From contig CAWGOF010000003.1 of NCBI GenBank assembly GCA_963824225.1, positions 1,364,001 through 1,428,000 on the forward strand: a DNA stretch of 64,000 nt, written 5' to 3'. Source of the DNA: CAWGOF01 sp963824225 (GTDB taxonomy: Bacteria > Acidobacteriota > Polarisedimenticolia > Polarisedimenticolales > Polarisedimenticolaceae). The notes under the pieces were generated by a model that was not told the origin of the DNA, did no database searches, and was given only the letters and a program-made list of their open reading frames with translations. Below are positions 9,322 through 18,002 of the stretch, one piece after another (position 1 is the first letter of the stretch; the number at the start of each line of letters is the position of its first letter). Position numbers and translations under genes: made by a program.

Positions 9322-9543
9322 ATGAAGAGAGTCGTTGGTGTCGCCTGCGTGAGCGCCCTGGCGGTCACGCTCCTCGCCCTGTTCGTCCTGGTCGTACCGT
9401 CTCCGCCGGTCCAGGCCGCACCCCAGTGCGTCCAGTGTCCGCTCATCCCGTTGCCCGACGAGTGTCCGCCGTGCACGCAGTGGGTCGGCCAGACCTGCAA
9501 GAAGTGTGCGCGCTGCGAGCGGATCCCGGGCTGCCAGACCTGA
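9322..9543 (+). CDS. Small secreted Cys-rich protein
   Basis: A 73-aa protein with a signal peptide (MKRVVGVACVSALAVTLLAL, cleavage near VQA-AP) and a mature part of about 40 residues containing nine Cys, several in CxxC or CPPC spacing (CVQC, CPPC, CKKC, ARC). The ATG has a good Shine-Dalgarno (GGGGAGG, six bases upstream). Likely an exported disulfide-rich peptide or a metal-binding peptide; no family name recognised. Two other Cys-rich exported peptides lie at 19322 and 62455. Confidence 0.7.
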   Translation: MKRVVGVACVSALAVTLLALFVLVVPSPPVQAAPQCVQCPLIPLPDECPPCTQWVGQTCKKCARCERIPGCQT

Positions 9544-9594
9544 GGCCGGCGCCGAGCTCCGTCCGCATTCGCCGGGCGACCGTCGCCGACGTCG

Positions 9595-10173
9595 ATGCTA
9601 CGGATCCGCAGACCCGACGAGGCCGCGATCCACGCGCTCCTCGATTCGCAGCGGGCGCTGCCGTTCTCGTATGACGGGGTCGGCTCGACGCGCGGCGAGC
9701 CGCCCGCGGGCTACGTCGTCGATCACCATCGAGCCCGGCTGGGGAACGGCCGGGCGACCTACGATCGCGCGGCCGAGGCGATCCGCACGTGGCGCATGTT
9801 CGATCTCGCGTGGGTCGAGCTCTACTGGCCCACGACGCCGATCCAACCCGACGCTACGGTCGCGGTCCTGGCCCGAGCGTACGGACTGTGGTCGCTCGTG
9901 GCGTGCCGCATCGTCTACGTGATCGACGAGACGGCACCCGTTCGACGGTTCGGCTTCGCCTACGGCACGTTGCCCGAGCACGCCGAGCGCGGCGAGGAGC
10001 GGTTCACGGTCGAGCTGCAATCCGACGGCCGGGTCTTGTATGACCTGTTCGCGTTCTCGCGACCGAGCTCCTGGTATCTCGCGGCCGGCGTCGTGCTGAC
10101 CCGTTCGCTGCAGAAGCGCTTCGCCCGCGATTCGATGGCCGCCATGGTCCGGGCGACGGCGGAGCGGGCTTGA
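9595..10173 (+). CDS. DUF1990 family protein
   Basis: A 192-aa soluble protein with DUF1990 features: LPFSYDGVGSTRG near residue 22, PAGYVVDHHRARLGNG, then the paired aromatic motif AEAIRTWRMFDLAW, and near the end RFGFAYGTLPEHAERGEE followed by RPSSWYLAAG. DUF1990 proteins have a lipid/START-like fold in predictions and unknown function. The ATG at 9595 is used. Just upstream, out of the gene, is a run of about 13 codons resembling a GNAT start, which I do not consider part of it. Confidence 0.8.
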   Translation: MLRIRRPDEAAIHALLDSQRALPFSYDGVGSTRGEPPAGYVVDHHRARLGNGRATYDRAAEAIRTWRMFDLAWVELYWPTTPIQPDATVAVLARAYGLWSLVACRIVYVIDETAPVRRFGFAYGTLPEHAERGEERFTVELQSDGRVLYDLFAFSRPSSWYLAAGVVLTRSLQKRFARDSMAAMVRATAERA

Positions 10174-10196
10174 GCGCCGGGAAACCGCTCGAGACG

Positions 10197-10202
10197 TATC
10201 AT
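10197..10202 (+). promoter_or_regulatory. Candidate -10 box of a leaderless promoter
   Basis: TATCAT ends six bases before the ATG at 10209, placing transcription start at or next to the start codon. There is no Shine-Dalgarno sequence between them, so the retropepsin-like gene may be translated from a leaderless mRNA. No good -35 hexamer is evident. Confidence 0.4.
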
Positions 10203-10208
10203 TCCCCG

Positions 10209-11426
10209 ATGAGATCGCGCGCGGTTCCATGGGTCGTCGTGCTCCTGTCGGTCACCGCGGTGCCCGCTGAGCGCGCGCCCGCGCAGGACTACCGGCTCGA
10301 GGACGGGGAGAGCGCGGTGTGCATCCCGTTCGATCCGGCCAACCATCAGATCTCTCTCCAAGCCCGGATCAACGGCCGGCACGATGCGTGGCTCGTTCTC
10401 GACACGGGCGCTTCGGGCTCCGTGCTCGACGACGCCCGGGCGCGCGCGATGGGGATCCTCGAGGTCGGACGGCAGGAGTCGCATGGGGCGGGCGGCCCAC
10501 AGGCCGGCGGTGTCGTCGAGGGCGTCGACGTGCAGCTTCCGGGCTTCCACCTCTTCGATCAGACGATGGACACGCTCTCGCTCGCTTCGCTGTCCGCGCA
10601 GGCCGGGCGTCCGTTCGACGGGATCCTCGGGCATCCCGTGTTCGAGCGCTGCGTGGTCGAGGTGAACTACGCACGTCGTTGCCTGAGCCTTCTCGATGCG
10701 GCCGAGTACCGTTACACCGGTCAGGGCGCGATCGTCCCGATCGAGTTCATCGAGAACCACCCGTATGTGCGCGCGCGCGCCGTGCTTCCCGACGGCCGAG
10801 CCATCGACGGGCGGTTCGTGATCGATAGCGGCTCCTCGACGGGACTGATCCTCTCGCCCGGACCCGCGGAGCGCGAACGGGTTCTGGCGGCCCTCGGAAA
10901 AACGCTGACCGTCCAGGCGCACGGTGTCGGCGGCGCGAACGCGGTCCGCGTGTCGCGTCTCGCACGCCTCGAGCTCGGTGGGTACGTGCTCGAGCGCCCG
11001 ATCCTCGTGCTCCAGCCCTCGGGGTCGGGCCGCGTAAGCGCGCCCGGAACGATCGGCAACATCGGCGGCGCCATCTTGAACCGGTTCAAGGTGACGTTCG
11101 ACTACCGCCGGAAGCGAATGATCCTCGAGCCCGGGCCCCGATGGAACGCGCCGTTCGAGTCCGACCGGACGGGCCTGGGGATCGTGGCCAGCCTGCCGGA
11201 CTACGAGCGCGTGACGGTGGCCACGGTGCTCGACGATTCGCCGGCGCAGGATGCGGGGGTCGCCGTAGGCGACGAGATCGAGACCGTGAACGGCACCCCG
11301 GTAGCCAAGATCGGCGTTCCTGCGCTCCGCGAACGGTTTCGCCGCCACGGAGCCGTGATCGAGCTCGGACTGCGGCGCGGGGCGCGCCGGATCACGGCGA
11401 CGCTGCGCACGCGCGCGTTGATCTGA
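10209..11426 (+). CDS. Retropepsin-like aspartic protease with two active-site motifs and a PDZ domain
   Basis: A 405-aa exported protein. The signal peptide spans about residues 1-24. Two similar lobes follow, each with an aspartic-protease signature: VLDTGASGS with Asp65 and VIDSGSSTG with Asp206, each preceded by a beta hairpin typical of retropepsin-like (Asp_protease_2) domains. The C-terminal third (about 318-400: LDDSPAQDAGVAVGDEIETVNG) is a PDZ domain. A single-chain, two-lobed arrangement would let the lobes form the active site internally, as pepsins do. The ATG at 10209 is chosen because it opens the signal peptide; a TTG at 10170 would add 13 unneeded residues. It is probably periplasmic. 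Confidence 0.82.
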   Translation: MRSRAVPWVVVLLSVTAVPAERAPAQDYRLEDGESAVCIPFDPANHQISLQARINGRHDAWLVLDTGASGSVLDDARARAMGILEVGRQESHGAGGPQAGGVVEGVDVQLPGFHLFDQTMDTLSLASLSAQAGRPFDGILGHPVFERCVVEVNYARRCLSLLDAAEYRYTGQGAIVPIEFIENHPYVRARAVLPDGRAIDGRFVIDSGSSTGLILSPGPAERERVLAALGKTLTVQAHGVGGANAVRVSRLARLELGGYVLERPILVLQPSGSGRVSAPGTIGNIGGAILNRFKVTFDYRRKRMILEPGPRWNAPFESDRTGLGIVASLPDYERVTVATVLDDSPAQDAGVAVGDEIETVNGTPVAKIGVPALRERFRRHGAVIELGLRRGARRITATLRTRALI

Positions 11427-11429
11427 CCG

Positions 11430-11834
11430 TCAGTGCGGGATCGGTCGCGTCGTGCGCTGTCGCTCGACGACGTCGGCTGAGCTCTTCGCGAAGCCGAGGA
11501 ACAGCGACACGGCCGCGATCCACACGTGCAGCCAGGTGTCGGCCATGTTGTTCGCGATCAAGCCGAGGATCGGCCGCTCGCCATACACGAACCCCAGCAC
11601 GGCGACCAATCCATAGACGATGCCGAACAGCTGAAAGAACAGCCTCGATGCGGGCACGCTCGTCATGCCGACAACGAGCGCGATCGCCCCGGTCAGCAGA
11701 TGCACGACGTTGTGGGCTGCGTTCACGTGGAACAGGCCGAGCAGCATCCCGTTCGGCGCGGTACCCGGAACGAACCCGAGAATGCCGATGAGCAGGAACA
11801 CCGCACCGAATACCAAAGCGGCGGACTTCGTCAT
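11430..11834 (-). CDS. DUF4383 family membrane protein
   Basis: A 134-aa integral membrane protein with four hydrophobic segments and the DUF4383 pattern: LLIGILGFVPG in the first helix, LLGLFHVNAAHNVVHLLTG in the second, and a conserved end NMADTWLHVWIAAVSLFLGF. Function unknown; the family is often found in stress-related or actinobacterial-type membrane contexts. The ATG at 11834 has a weak purine-rich site upstream. It converges on the protease gene, with the two stops three bases apart. Confidence 0.85.
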   Translation of the reverse strand: MTKSAALVFGAVFLLIGILGFVPGTAPNGMLLGLFHVNAAHNVVHLLTGAIALVVGMTSVPASRLFFQLFGIVYGLVAVLGFVYGERPILGLIANNMADTWLHVWIAAVSLFLGFAKSSADVVERQRTTRPIPH

Positions 11835-11974
11835 CTTCAACCTCGCTTTCGGGACACAAATCCGCCCGGCGCGAGGTGCGAGAAGCGTACCAGCGGTCGA
11901 GACCGGCGTTCTGCGGTGGTCAAGCCCTGCGGCGGCGGCGTTTGTACAAAACGAGGCTGCGTGCGCACCCGGGC

Positions 11975-14077
11975 TCAGCCCCACAGGGCGCCGCCTGTGG
12001 CCTGCCCAACGCGCATCTCGAGATCCGAGTGCGACACGGCCTCGATCTCGGTCCGGTCGCCGCGACGCGCCAGGGTGACGTCGAGCCTCGAGCCACCGAT
12101 CGAGATCCCCTCGACCGCCAGGCGCGGGAGCCAGTCGGGCAGCCAGGGCTCCAAGTGGAACCGGCGCTCGATCGCGTTCGGGGCCAGGCCGAGGAACGAC
12201 TGCACGGCGAGGAGCGGCACCGCGGCGGCCCACGCCTGGGGTGCGTTGGCCCGCTCGTAGGGCACCGGCTGGCCCGCGGACCGCGGAAAGCCGCAGAACA
12301 GCTCGGGCAATCGCTGCTCCTCGAACTGGAACGCCGCGACGAGGAGCCCCTCGAAGATCGCGCCCGCGGCTTCGCGCAGACCGTAGCGCAAACAGCCCGC
12401 GGCGATCAGCGCGCTGTCGTGGGGCCAGACCGAGCCCAGCTGGTACGACAGCGGGTTGTACCGTCGATGGTGTGCGGCGAGCGTGCGCACGCCGTAGCCC
12501 GAGAACAGGTCCGGATCGAGCATGCGCGCGGCGACGCGACGCGCCCGCTCGACCGATGGCAAGCCGCACCACAGCAGGTGACCGGCATTCGACGCGATGC
12601 TGCGGACGACGCGCTTGTCCCGGTCGAGGGCCAGCGCGTAGAACCCATCGTCCTCCATCCAGAACGAGTCCTCGACACGCTGCTGCAGCGCGCGAGCGCG
12701 CTCCCTGTGCGCCTGCGCCTCCACGGGCCGCTCGACGAGATCGAGCATCTCGGCCATCGCGCGAAGCGCGGCGAACCAGTAGCCCTGGAGCTCGATCGTG
12801 GCGATCGGCGGCTCGGCGAGCACGCCGTCGACGTGCGGAATCGCGTCTCCCGAGTCCTTCCAGCCCTGGTTCCGATACCCGAGGCGGCTGTGCGTCGCGT
12901 ACTCGAGGAGCCCGTCTCCGTCCCGGTCGCCGTCGCGCGCGCACCACTCGAGCGCGGCGATCGCCGCCGGCAGATGACGATCGAGCAGCGTCCGGTCCCC
13001 GGTCCACCTTAGGGCGCTCCACAGCGCGAGAACGAACAGCGCGGGAGCGTCGTGCGAGCCGTAGTACGGGCTGTGGGGCACGCGATGAAAGAACGCCAGC
13101 TCGCCGCGGCGCAGCTCGTGCGGGAATTTGCCCGGCTCGGCGTCACGGAACGGATCCGGTGCTCGCGCCTGGTGGCGCGCGAGCTCGTCGAGCGCGCCGC
13201 GCAGCGGTACCGTGCGCTCGATCCCGGCCATCAGGCCCGTGAGCAGCGGGTCCCGACCGAACAGCGCCATGAACCACGGAGCCCCTGCGGCGGGGAACGA
13301 TGTGCCCGGCGTTTCGCTCATGCGAAGCCGCTCGAGATCGACGAGCCCGCGGGCCACGGCCTGCGACACGACGGGGATCGCGCGAACCGTCAGCGCCGAG
13401 TCGCTCCGCCGCTCGAACGGGCCGTGCGGGTCGCCGTCGAACTCGATCCTCCGGCCGTCGACCTCGGGGATCGCGTCGACACAGCACGACCAGGGCTGCT
13501 GCGGCACGAGCGTGAGGTCGAACACGACCTGATGACCGACGAACGTCACGGTCCCGAACGCCGGGACCAGCTGCACGTGCAGAGCGCGGCGGAACCCCCG
13601 CCGCTCGTACGCCAGGGACAAGCCGCTCGACAGCACGGCCCGCGCCACGTGAAGCCGCGGGGGCATGGAGCCCGTCACGATCTCGAACACGTCCATGAAG
13701 TCGGCGTCGAGAAGGATCGAGAACCGGACCGGAACGGGAACGGACGCGAACGATACGATCTCCAGGTCGTCGTGAAGAGCGCCGCTGAGCCCGCGCCGAA
13801 TACGGAGGTGCAGCTGGCCGGCAGGAATGTCGTGGATCGGCGCCCGGAGCGCGACGTTCTGATAGTCCCACTGGATCCGCGATGGGCCCAGGCGGCTGCG
13901 CGACAAGAGCTTCCACGAGTGTCCACCAACGAGGAACCGATAGGTCGACAGCACGCGCGTGTCCGCGGCGAAGAGACCGTGCTGCTCCTGAGGATGGAGC
14001 TCGCCGTCGAGGCCACAGGCCAGCGCGACCCCTCCGCCGACCATCGTCTCGTTGGGCTGCGTCAGGCCGTCGCTCAT
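11975..14077 (-). CDS. Glycogen-debranching-like amylo-alpha-1,6-glucosidase
   Basis: A 700-aa soluble enzyme. Residues about 10-230 form the glycogen debranching N-terminal (GDE_N_bis) domain (GLDGELHPQEQHGLFAADTR, LSTYRFLVGG). The rest is an (alpha/alpha)6 glucosidase domain with WFMALFGRDPLLT, GYRNQGWKDSGDAI, and NPLSYQLGSVWPHDSALIA, the family's conserved patches holding the acidic catalytic residues. Related proteins hydrolyse alpha-linked glucans or trehalose-like glycosides in glycogen metabolism. The ATG overlaps the stop of the upstream membrane gene as ATGA. The order acyltransferase, membrane protein, glucosidase suggests one operon. Confidence 0.88.
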   Translation of the reverse strand: MSDGLTQPNETMVGGGVALACGLDGELHPQEQHGLFAADTRVLSTYRFLVGGHSWKLLSRSRLGPSRIQWDYQNVALRAPIHDIPAGQLHLRIRRGLSGALHDDLEIVSFASVPVPVRFSILLDADFMDVFEIVTGSMPPRLHVARAVLSSGLSLAYERRGFRRALHVQLVPAFGTVTFVGHQVVFDLTLVPQQPWSCCVDAIPEVDGRRIEFDGDPHGPFERRSDSALTVRAIPVVSQAVARGLVDLERLRMSETPGTSFPAAGAPWFMALFGRDPLLTGLMAGIERTVPLRGALDELARHQARAPDPFRDAEPGKFPHELRRGELAFFHRVPHSPYYGSHDAPALFVLALWSALRWTGDRTLLDRHLPAAIAALEWCARDGDRDGDGLLEYATHSRLGYRNQGWKDSGDAIPHVDGVLAEPPIATIELQGYWFAALRAMAEMLDLVERPVEAQAHRERARALQQRVEDSFWMEDDGFYALALDRDKRVVRSIASNAGHLLWCGLPSVERARRVAARMLDPDLFSGYGVRTLAAHHRRYNPLSYQLGSVWPHDSALIAAGCLRYGLREAAGAIFEGLLVAAFQFEEQRLPELFCGFPRSAGQPVPYERANAPQAWAAAVPLLAVQSFLGLAPNAIERRFHLEPWLPDWLPRLAVEGISIGGSRLDVTLARRGDRTEIEAVSHSDLEMRVGQATGGALWG

Positions 14078-14535
14078 CGCGGCACGTAGATCCAGCCGAT
14101 CAGGATCCCCCAAGCGACGTGGATCAGGATGTTCGTCAGCGCGAACGCCGGCGAGCCGGTCTTGCGCCCCAGGAACCCGAGGCCCGAAAGCGGCGCCACG
14201 AGCACCCCGGCGAGGAACAGCGCGAGGAACAGCGCGAACGCTGCGCCCTCGAGCCAGCGCGACCACGAGAGGTTGGGCTCGACCACCGCCGCCCACACCC
14301 AGGTGAGGAGGACGCTGTTCACGAGGTGGGAGCCGAGGCCCACGAGCCACGCCGACGGCCGATCCGAGACGATGTAGCGCCGGCCGAAATCGGCGATGTC
14401 GATCGCCGCCAGGCCCGGAACGCGCCCGGCCCACAGCCCGGCGAGCGCCATCAGATATCCGGCGACCAGGCCGGCCAGGACGACGCCGCCCAGATCGATC
14501 TCGCGCCAGTTCAGTAGCACCACGTGTGACGCCAA
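14074..14535 (-). CDS. Four-helix membrane protein
   Basis: About 153 aa with four membrane segments (GGVVLAGLVAGYLMALAGLW, LVNSVLLTWVWAAVV, FALFLALFLAGVLVAPLSGL, ILIHVAWGILIGWIYV). No named family recognised with certainty. No ATG is available; the start may be TTG at 14535, with GTG codons at 14523 and 14520 as alternatives. The stop overlaps the start of the glucosidase gene by four bases, so the two are co-translated. It lies 18 bases after the acyltransferase stop. Confidence 0.7.
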   Translation of the reverse strand: MASHVVLLNWREIDLGGVVLAGLVAGYLMALAGLWAGRVPGLAAIDIADFGRRYIVSDRPSAWLVGLGSHLVNSVLLTWVWAAVVEPNLSWSRWLEGAAFALFLALFLAGVLVAPLSGLGFLGRKTGSPAFALTNILIHVAWGILIGWIYVPR

Positions 14536-14552
14536 CCGCCGCTCGGACTATC

Positions 14553-15746
14553 CTACCTGAACACTCCCAAATAGCTCAGCCACCAGTCGGTGCGGCGGGC
14601 CTTGAGGTCGGCCCACGAGCGGCACGGCACGTAGAGCAGCGCGATCGCGACGAGCCACACGGCGTACAGAATGGGCAGGCTCCACGTGTAGCCGTCGGGC
14701 GGCGGCGGGTTGCCCATCGGGTGGTTGGCGAAGAGCCACGGGCTCAGCGTGCCGAGGCGGATCCACGACACGACGAGCGCGAGCGTGTGGATCAGCGGGA
14801 TGTGCAGCACGTAGAAGAAGAACGGCACGCGGCCGAACACGGCGACCGCGCGGACGATCGGGCCACGCGCTCGCTCGAGGAGTGGGATCGCCGCGATCGC
14901 CGGGCCGAGCGTCATCAGCAGGAACGACAGCGATGCCGGGTACTTCGTCGTGTTCAGGAACGCGAGCACGGCGGGCATCGGCGGCACCCCGCTCGGCCCG
15001 GTCGTCCCTGCAGCCCACGGTCGCGGATCTCCATACACGTTCGTTCCACGCAGCACGAAGAACAGCGCGATCGCGCCGAGACCGAGCGCGAGGCAGATCC
15101 GATCGCGGCGCTCGGGCTCGAGCGTCAGGACCTTGGCAAACACGTAGCCCAGGGCGATCACCCCGACCCACGGGACGATCGAGTACAGCACGATGAGGGT
15201 CGGACCGTCCTCGCCCATCCGGATCGGCCCGGCGTAGAACGACAGGTACAGGATCTTCCACAGCCCGCTGAGGCGGCTCGCACCGAGCTGCTGGACCAGC
15301 TCGTCGAGGTACGGATCGAGCAGGTTGTGCCCGGCGACGATCACCGCGCCGATCGTGCCGACCGCGGCGAGCGGTAGCTTGGCCAGCGCCGCGAGCAGGA
15401 CCATGCACCAGCCGATGACCCACAGAACACCCGCCATCTCGTACTGCCGGAAGTCGAGGTTGAACGTCCAGGCCAGGCGCAGGAGCGTCAGCTCGAGCAG
15501 CACGAGCCACAGCCCGCGCGTGACGAGGAACCGCGTCACGTCGCCGTGCCGGCGACCGTAGAAATAGGCGCTCGTGCCGCACAGGAACACGAACGCCGGC
15601 GCGCAGAAATGCGTGACCCAGCGTGTGAAGAACACCCCGGGTGTCGGACCGCCCGCGGGAACGCCCGAGAACACCCGCACGTGGTCGATGGCCATCAAGA
15701 CCATCACCGCCCCGCGGATCAGATCGATCGACCGGATGCGTCCCAC
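14553..15746 (-). CDS. DUF1624 / heparan-alpha-glucosaminide acetyltransferase-like membrane acyltransferase
   Basis: A 397-aa membrane protein with about ten hydrophobic segments. It opens with RIRSIDLIRGAVMVLMAIDH, the diagnostic first helix (D-x-x-RG...DH) of the DUF1624/HGSNAT-like acyltransferases that move acetyl groups across the membrane onto sugars. GTSAYFYGRR and PFFFYVLHIPLIH near the C-terminus are also typical. GTG at 15746 is chosen because the conserved motif begins two codons later; the frame continues upstream without similarity and would run into the divergent HAD gene. Glycan acetylation is a plausible role. Confidence 0.85.
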   Translation of the reverse strand: MGRIRSIDLIRGAVMVLMAIDHVRVFSGVPAGGPTPGVFFTRWVTHFCAPAFVFLCGTSAYFYGRRHGDVTRFLVTRGLWLVLLELTLLRLAWTFNLDFRQYEMAGVLWVIGWCMVLLAALAKLPLAAVGTIGAVIVAGHNLLDPYLDELVQQLGASRLSGLWKILYLSFYAGPIRMGEDGPTLIVLYSIVPWVGVIALGYVFAKVLTLEPERRDRICLALGLGAIALFFVLRGTNVYGDPRPWAAGTTGPSGVPPMPAVLAFLNTTKYPASLSFLLMTLGPAIAAIPLLERARGPIVRAVAVFGRVPFFFYVLHIPLIHTLALVVSWIRLGTLSPWLFANHPMGNPPPPDGYTWSLPILYAVWLVAIALLYVPCRSWADLKARRTDWWLSYLGVFR

Positions 15747-15803
15747 GACCCGCAATCGTACCGCGACGCCAGCGCGGCTCCGCAGTACAATCGCGCGACT
15801 GGA

Positions 15804-16790
15804 ATGCGCCGTACACCGATCGCATGGCTCGTCGTGGTTTCGCTCGGGACCCTGTGCGCTCATGCGGCCGATCCCCTGCCGTCGTGGAACGAAGGGCCGG
15901 CCAAGCGGGCGATCGTCGGCTTCGTCGCCAAGGTGACGAAGGACGGATCGTCCGACTTCGTGCCGGTTCCCGAGCGCATCGCCACGTTCGACAACGACGG
16001 GACGCTGTGGGCCGAGCAGCCGATCTACTTCCAGCTCGCGTTCACGATCGACCGTGTCAAGGCCCTCGCCCCGCAGCATCCGGAGTGGAAGACCACGGAG
16101 CCGTTCGCCGCGCTGCTACGAGGCGATGTCGGCGCGGCGCTGTCGAACGAGAAGGGCGTGCTCGAGATGGTAGCGGCGACGCATACGGGAATGACGACCG
16201 AGGAGTTCAGCCAGACCGTCAGCGACTGGATCAAGACGGCGCGACATCCCGAGACCAAGCGACCGTACACCGAGATGGTGTATCAGCCGATGCTCGAGCT
16301 GATGACCTACCTGCGCGCGAGCGGGTTCAAGACGTTCATCGTCTCGGGCAGCGGGATCGAGTTCATGCGCCCGTGGACCGAGAAGGTCTACGGCATCCCG
16401 CCCGAGCAGGTCGTGGGCAGCAGCATCAAGATGAAGTACGAGATGCGCCAGGCCGGGCCCGTGCTCGTGAAGCTTCCGGCCATCGACCTGATCGACGACA
16501 AGGAAGGGAAGCCCGTCGGGATCCAGAGCCACATCGGGCGCCGGCCGATCGCCGCGTTCGGCAACTCGGACGGCGACCTGCAGATGCTGCAATGGACCAC
16601 GGCCGGGAAAGGTCCGCGCTTCGCCCTGATCGTGCACCACACGGACGCCGAGCGCGAGTGGGCCTACGATCGCAAGTCGCACATCGGCATGCTCGACAAG
16701 GCGTGGGACGAGGCCCAGGCGAAGGGCTGGACCGTCGTGGACATGAAGACCGACTGGAAGACCGTCTTCCCGCCCGCGAGCGCGCGCTAG
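15804..16790 (+). CDS. Exported HAD-superfamily phosphatase
   Basis: A 328-aa haloacid-dehalogenase-type hydrolase with a signal peptide (MRRTPIAWLVVVSLGTLCA, cleavage near AHA). Motif I is FDNDGTLWAEQP with nucleophile Asp63 and general acid Asp65; motif II is FIVSGSGIEF; motif III Lys lies in the MKYEM region; motif IV is AFGNSDGDLQML. This type of periplasmic HAD protein is usually annotated as nonspecific phosphatase. The gene is divergent from the acyltransferase, with only 57 bases between. A TACAAT box lies 12 bases before the ATG and there is only a weak ribosome site. Confidence 0.87.
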   Translation: MRRTPIAWLVVVSLGTLCAHAADPLPSWNEGPAKRAIVGFVAKVTKDGSSDFVPVPERIATFDNDGTLWAEQPIYFQLAFTIDRVKALAPQHPEWKTTEPFAALLRGDVGAALSNEKGVLEMVAATHTGMTTEEFSQTVSDWIKTARHPETKRPYTEMVYQPMLELMTYLRASGFKTFIVSGSGIEFMRPWTEKVYGIPPEQVVGSSIKMKYEMRQAGPVLVKLPAIDLIDDKEGKPVGIQSHIGRRPIAAFGNSDGDLQMLQWTTAGKGPRFALIVHHTDAEREWAYDRKSHIGMLDKAWDEAQAKGWTVVDMKTDWKTVFPPASAR

Positions 16791-16807
16791 CCGCGCCGCA
16801 ACCGTTC

Positions 16808-17275
16808 CTACGTCTTGCGCCGTGACAGCGCAGCATCGACACCGGCGATCGCCAAGCCGACGGTCAACAGCACGCAGGCCCAGCACACGAGCTCGAGCGC
16901 GACGAGCGGCGCGGGCTCATGGAGCACGTTCCACGGCAGGTAGAACTCGAACCATGGGACCATCAGCACCCAACCCACGAACCCGAACCGCAGACCGCGC
17001 TTCCACCACGCGCCGGACCATGCACCGGCGAGCGACACGTAGACCCAGCCCCACAGCACACCGATACCGAGCACGGCGACGATCAAGAGCCATGGCGCAG
17101 CGACGGTGCGGGGCTGGGGGTCGGCGGTGACGGCGGCCAGGAACTTCGCGCTCTGTAGCTCGGGATCGGTCAGGAGGGCCTGGGCCGGGCCGAAGAACGA
17201 CAGGATGCCGACGAGCCAGGCCACGCCACCGACGAGGCCCGCAACGAGACCCCGCAGCCAAGGAGCTGGAATCAC
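16808..17275 (-). CDS. Small membrane protein downstream of DUF2959
   Basis: A 155-aa protein with four membrane segments (GLVAGLVGGVAWLVGILSFF, WLLIVAVLGIGVLWGWVYVS, FGFVGWVLMVPWFEFYL, LVCWACVLLTVGLAIAGV). The start is a GTG overlapping the TGA of the upstream gene as GTGA, so it is coupled to the DUF2959 gene. The central GWVYVSLAGAW region is reminiscent of small membrane proteins of unknown function in soil bacteria. No function assigned. Confidence 0.7.
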   Translation of the reverse strand: MIPAPWLRGLVAGLVGGVAWLVGILSFFGPAQALLTDPELQSAKFLAAVTADPQPRTVAAPWLLIVAVLGIGVLWGWVYVSLAGAWSGAWWKRGLRFGFVGWVLMVPWFEFYLPWNVLHEPAPLVALELVCWACVLLTVGLAIAGVDAALSRRKT

Positions 17276-17910
17276 TTCTTCTTCGGCGAGATCTGGTCGC
17301 TCACCTGGGTCAGCGATTCGATGACCGCATCGAGCCCGGCGAGCACCGATTTGCCGTTGGACACCGCGCTTTGGGTGAACGTCGCCGCGGATTGGACGCC
17401 GGTCGCGCTCAGATCGACCGACAGCAGCTTGTCGATGTCCTGCAGGTTCGTCAGAAACGGTCCGAACGCTTCGCGTGCCGCTTGCCGGGCCGGCTTCGAG
17501 CTGTCGAAGATGCTCTTCACCTGCTCCCGGCGCGACTGCATCAGGGCTTGGATCTCCGGGTCGCTCACGTCCTTGGTCTTCTTCTGCCACTCGTCGAGGT
17601 ACGCGTCGCGATTTGAGTTCATGTCCTCGATCCGGGAGGAGACTTTCTCCTTCGTCTTGGTCATCGCCTCGACGTTCTTCGTGAACTTCGAGTACTCCTT
17701 GGTCAGGTTCGCGCCGGGCTTGTTCAGCGCTTTGAGTGCGTCGAGCGCGTCCTGGACCTGATTGCGGCCCTTGGTCAACTCCTTGATCACGGCGTTCACG
17801 CTGTCGACCGACTTCTGCGTCGCCTTCGACTGGGCGAAAGCGAGCGTGCCAAAGACGAGGCCGCCCACGAGGCCGGCTAGGGTCGCCCGGACGATGGTGT
17901 GGGTCTTCAT
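17272..17910 (-). CDS. DUF2959-like exported helical protein
   Basis: A 212-aa protein with a signal peptide (cleavage near AFA-QS) and an almost entirely helical, Lys/Gln-rich mature region. Its layout (EYSKFTKNVEAM, then EWQKKTKDVSDPEIQALMQSRREQ, then FGPFLTNLQDIDKLL) resembles DUF2959 proteins, which are periplasmic coiled-coil proteins of unknown role. Codon choice includes more AAG/GAC-rich codons than neighbours because of the charged composition. ATG at 17910; the stop overlaps the next gene by four bases. Confidence 0.7.
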   Translation of the reverse strand: MKTHTIVRATLAGLVGGLVFGTLAFAQSKATQKSVDSVNAVIKELTKGRNQVQDALDALKALNKPGANLTKEYSKFTKNVEAMTKTKEKVSSRIEDMNSNRDAYLDEWQKKTKDVSDPEIQALMQSRREQVKSIFDSSKPARQAAREAFGPFLTNLQDIDKLLSVDLSATGVQSAATFTQSAVSNGKSVLAGLDAVIESLTQVSDQISPKKK

Positions 17911-18002
17911 GGGCCGAGCATACGCCTATTTCTTGCCCCTGGACTATCCACCCTGTTTGGGCGAGTCTCGTGGCTCCGCCCAAGAGCGTGAGCGAGGGTT
18001 CG

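Noticed and set aside
9556..9594. About 13 codons reading VRIRRATVADVDA just before the DUF1990 gene, like a GNAT start
   Set aside because: Too short to claim a remnant; no further acetyltransferase sequence follows in any frame.
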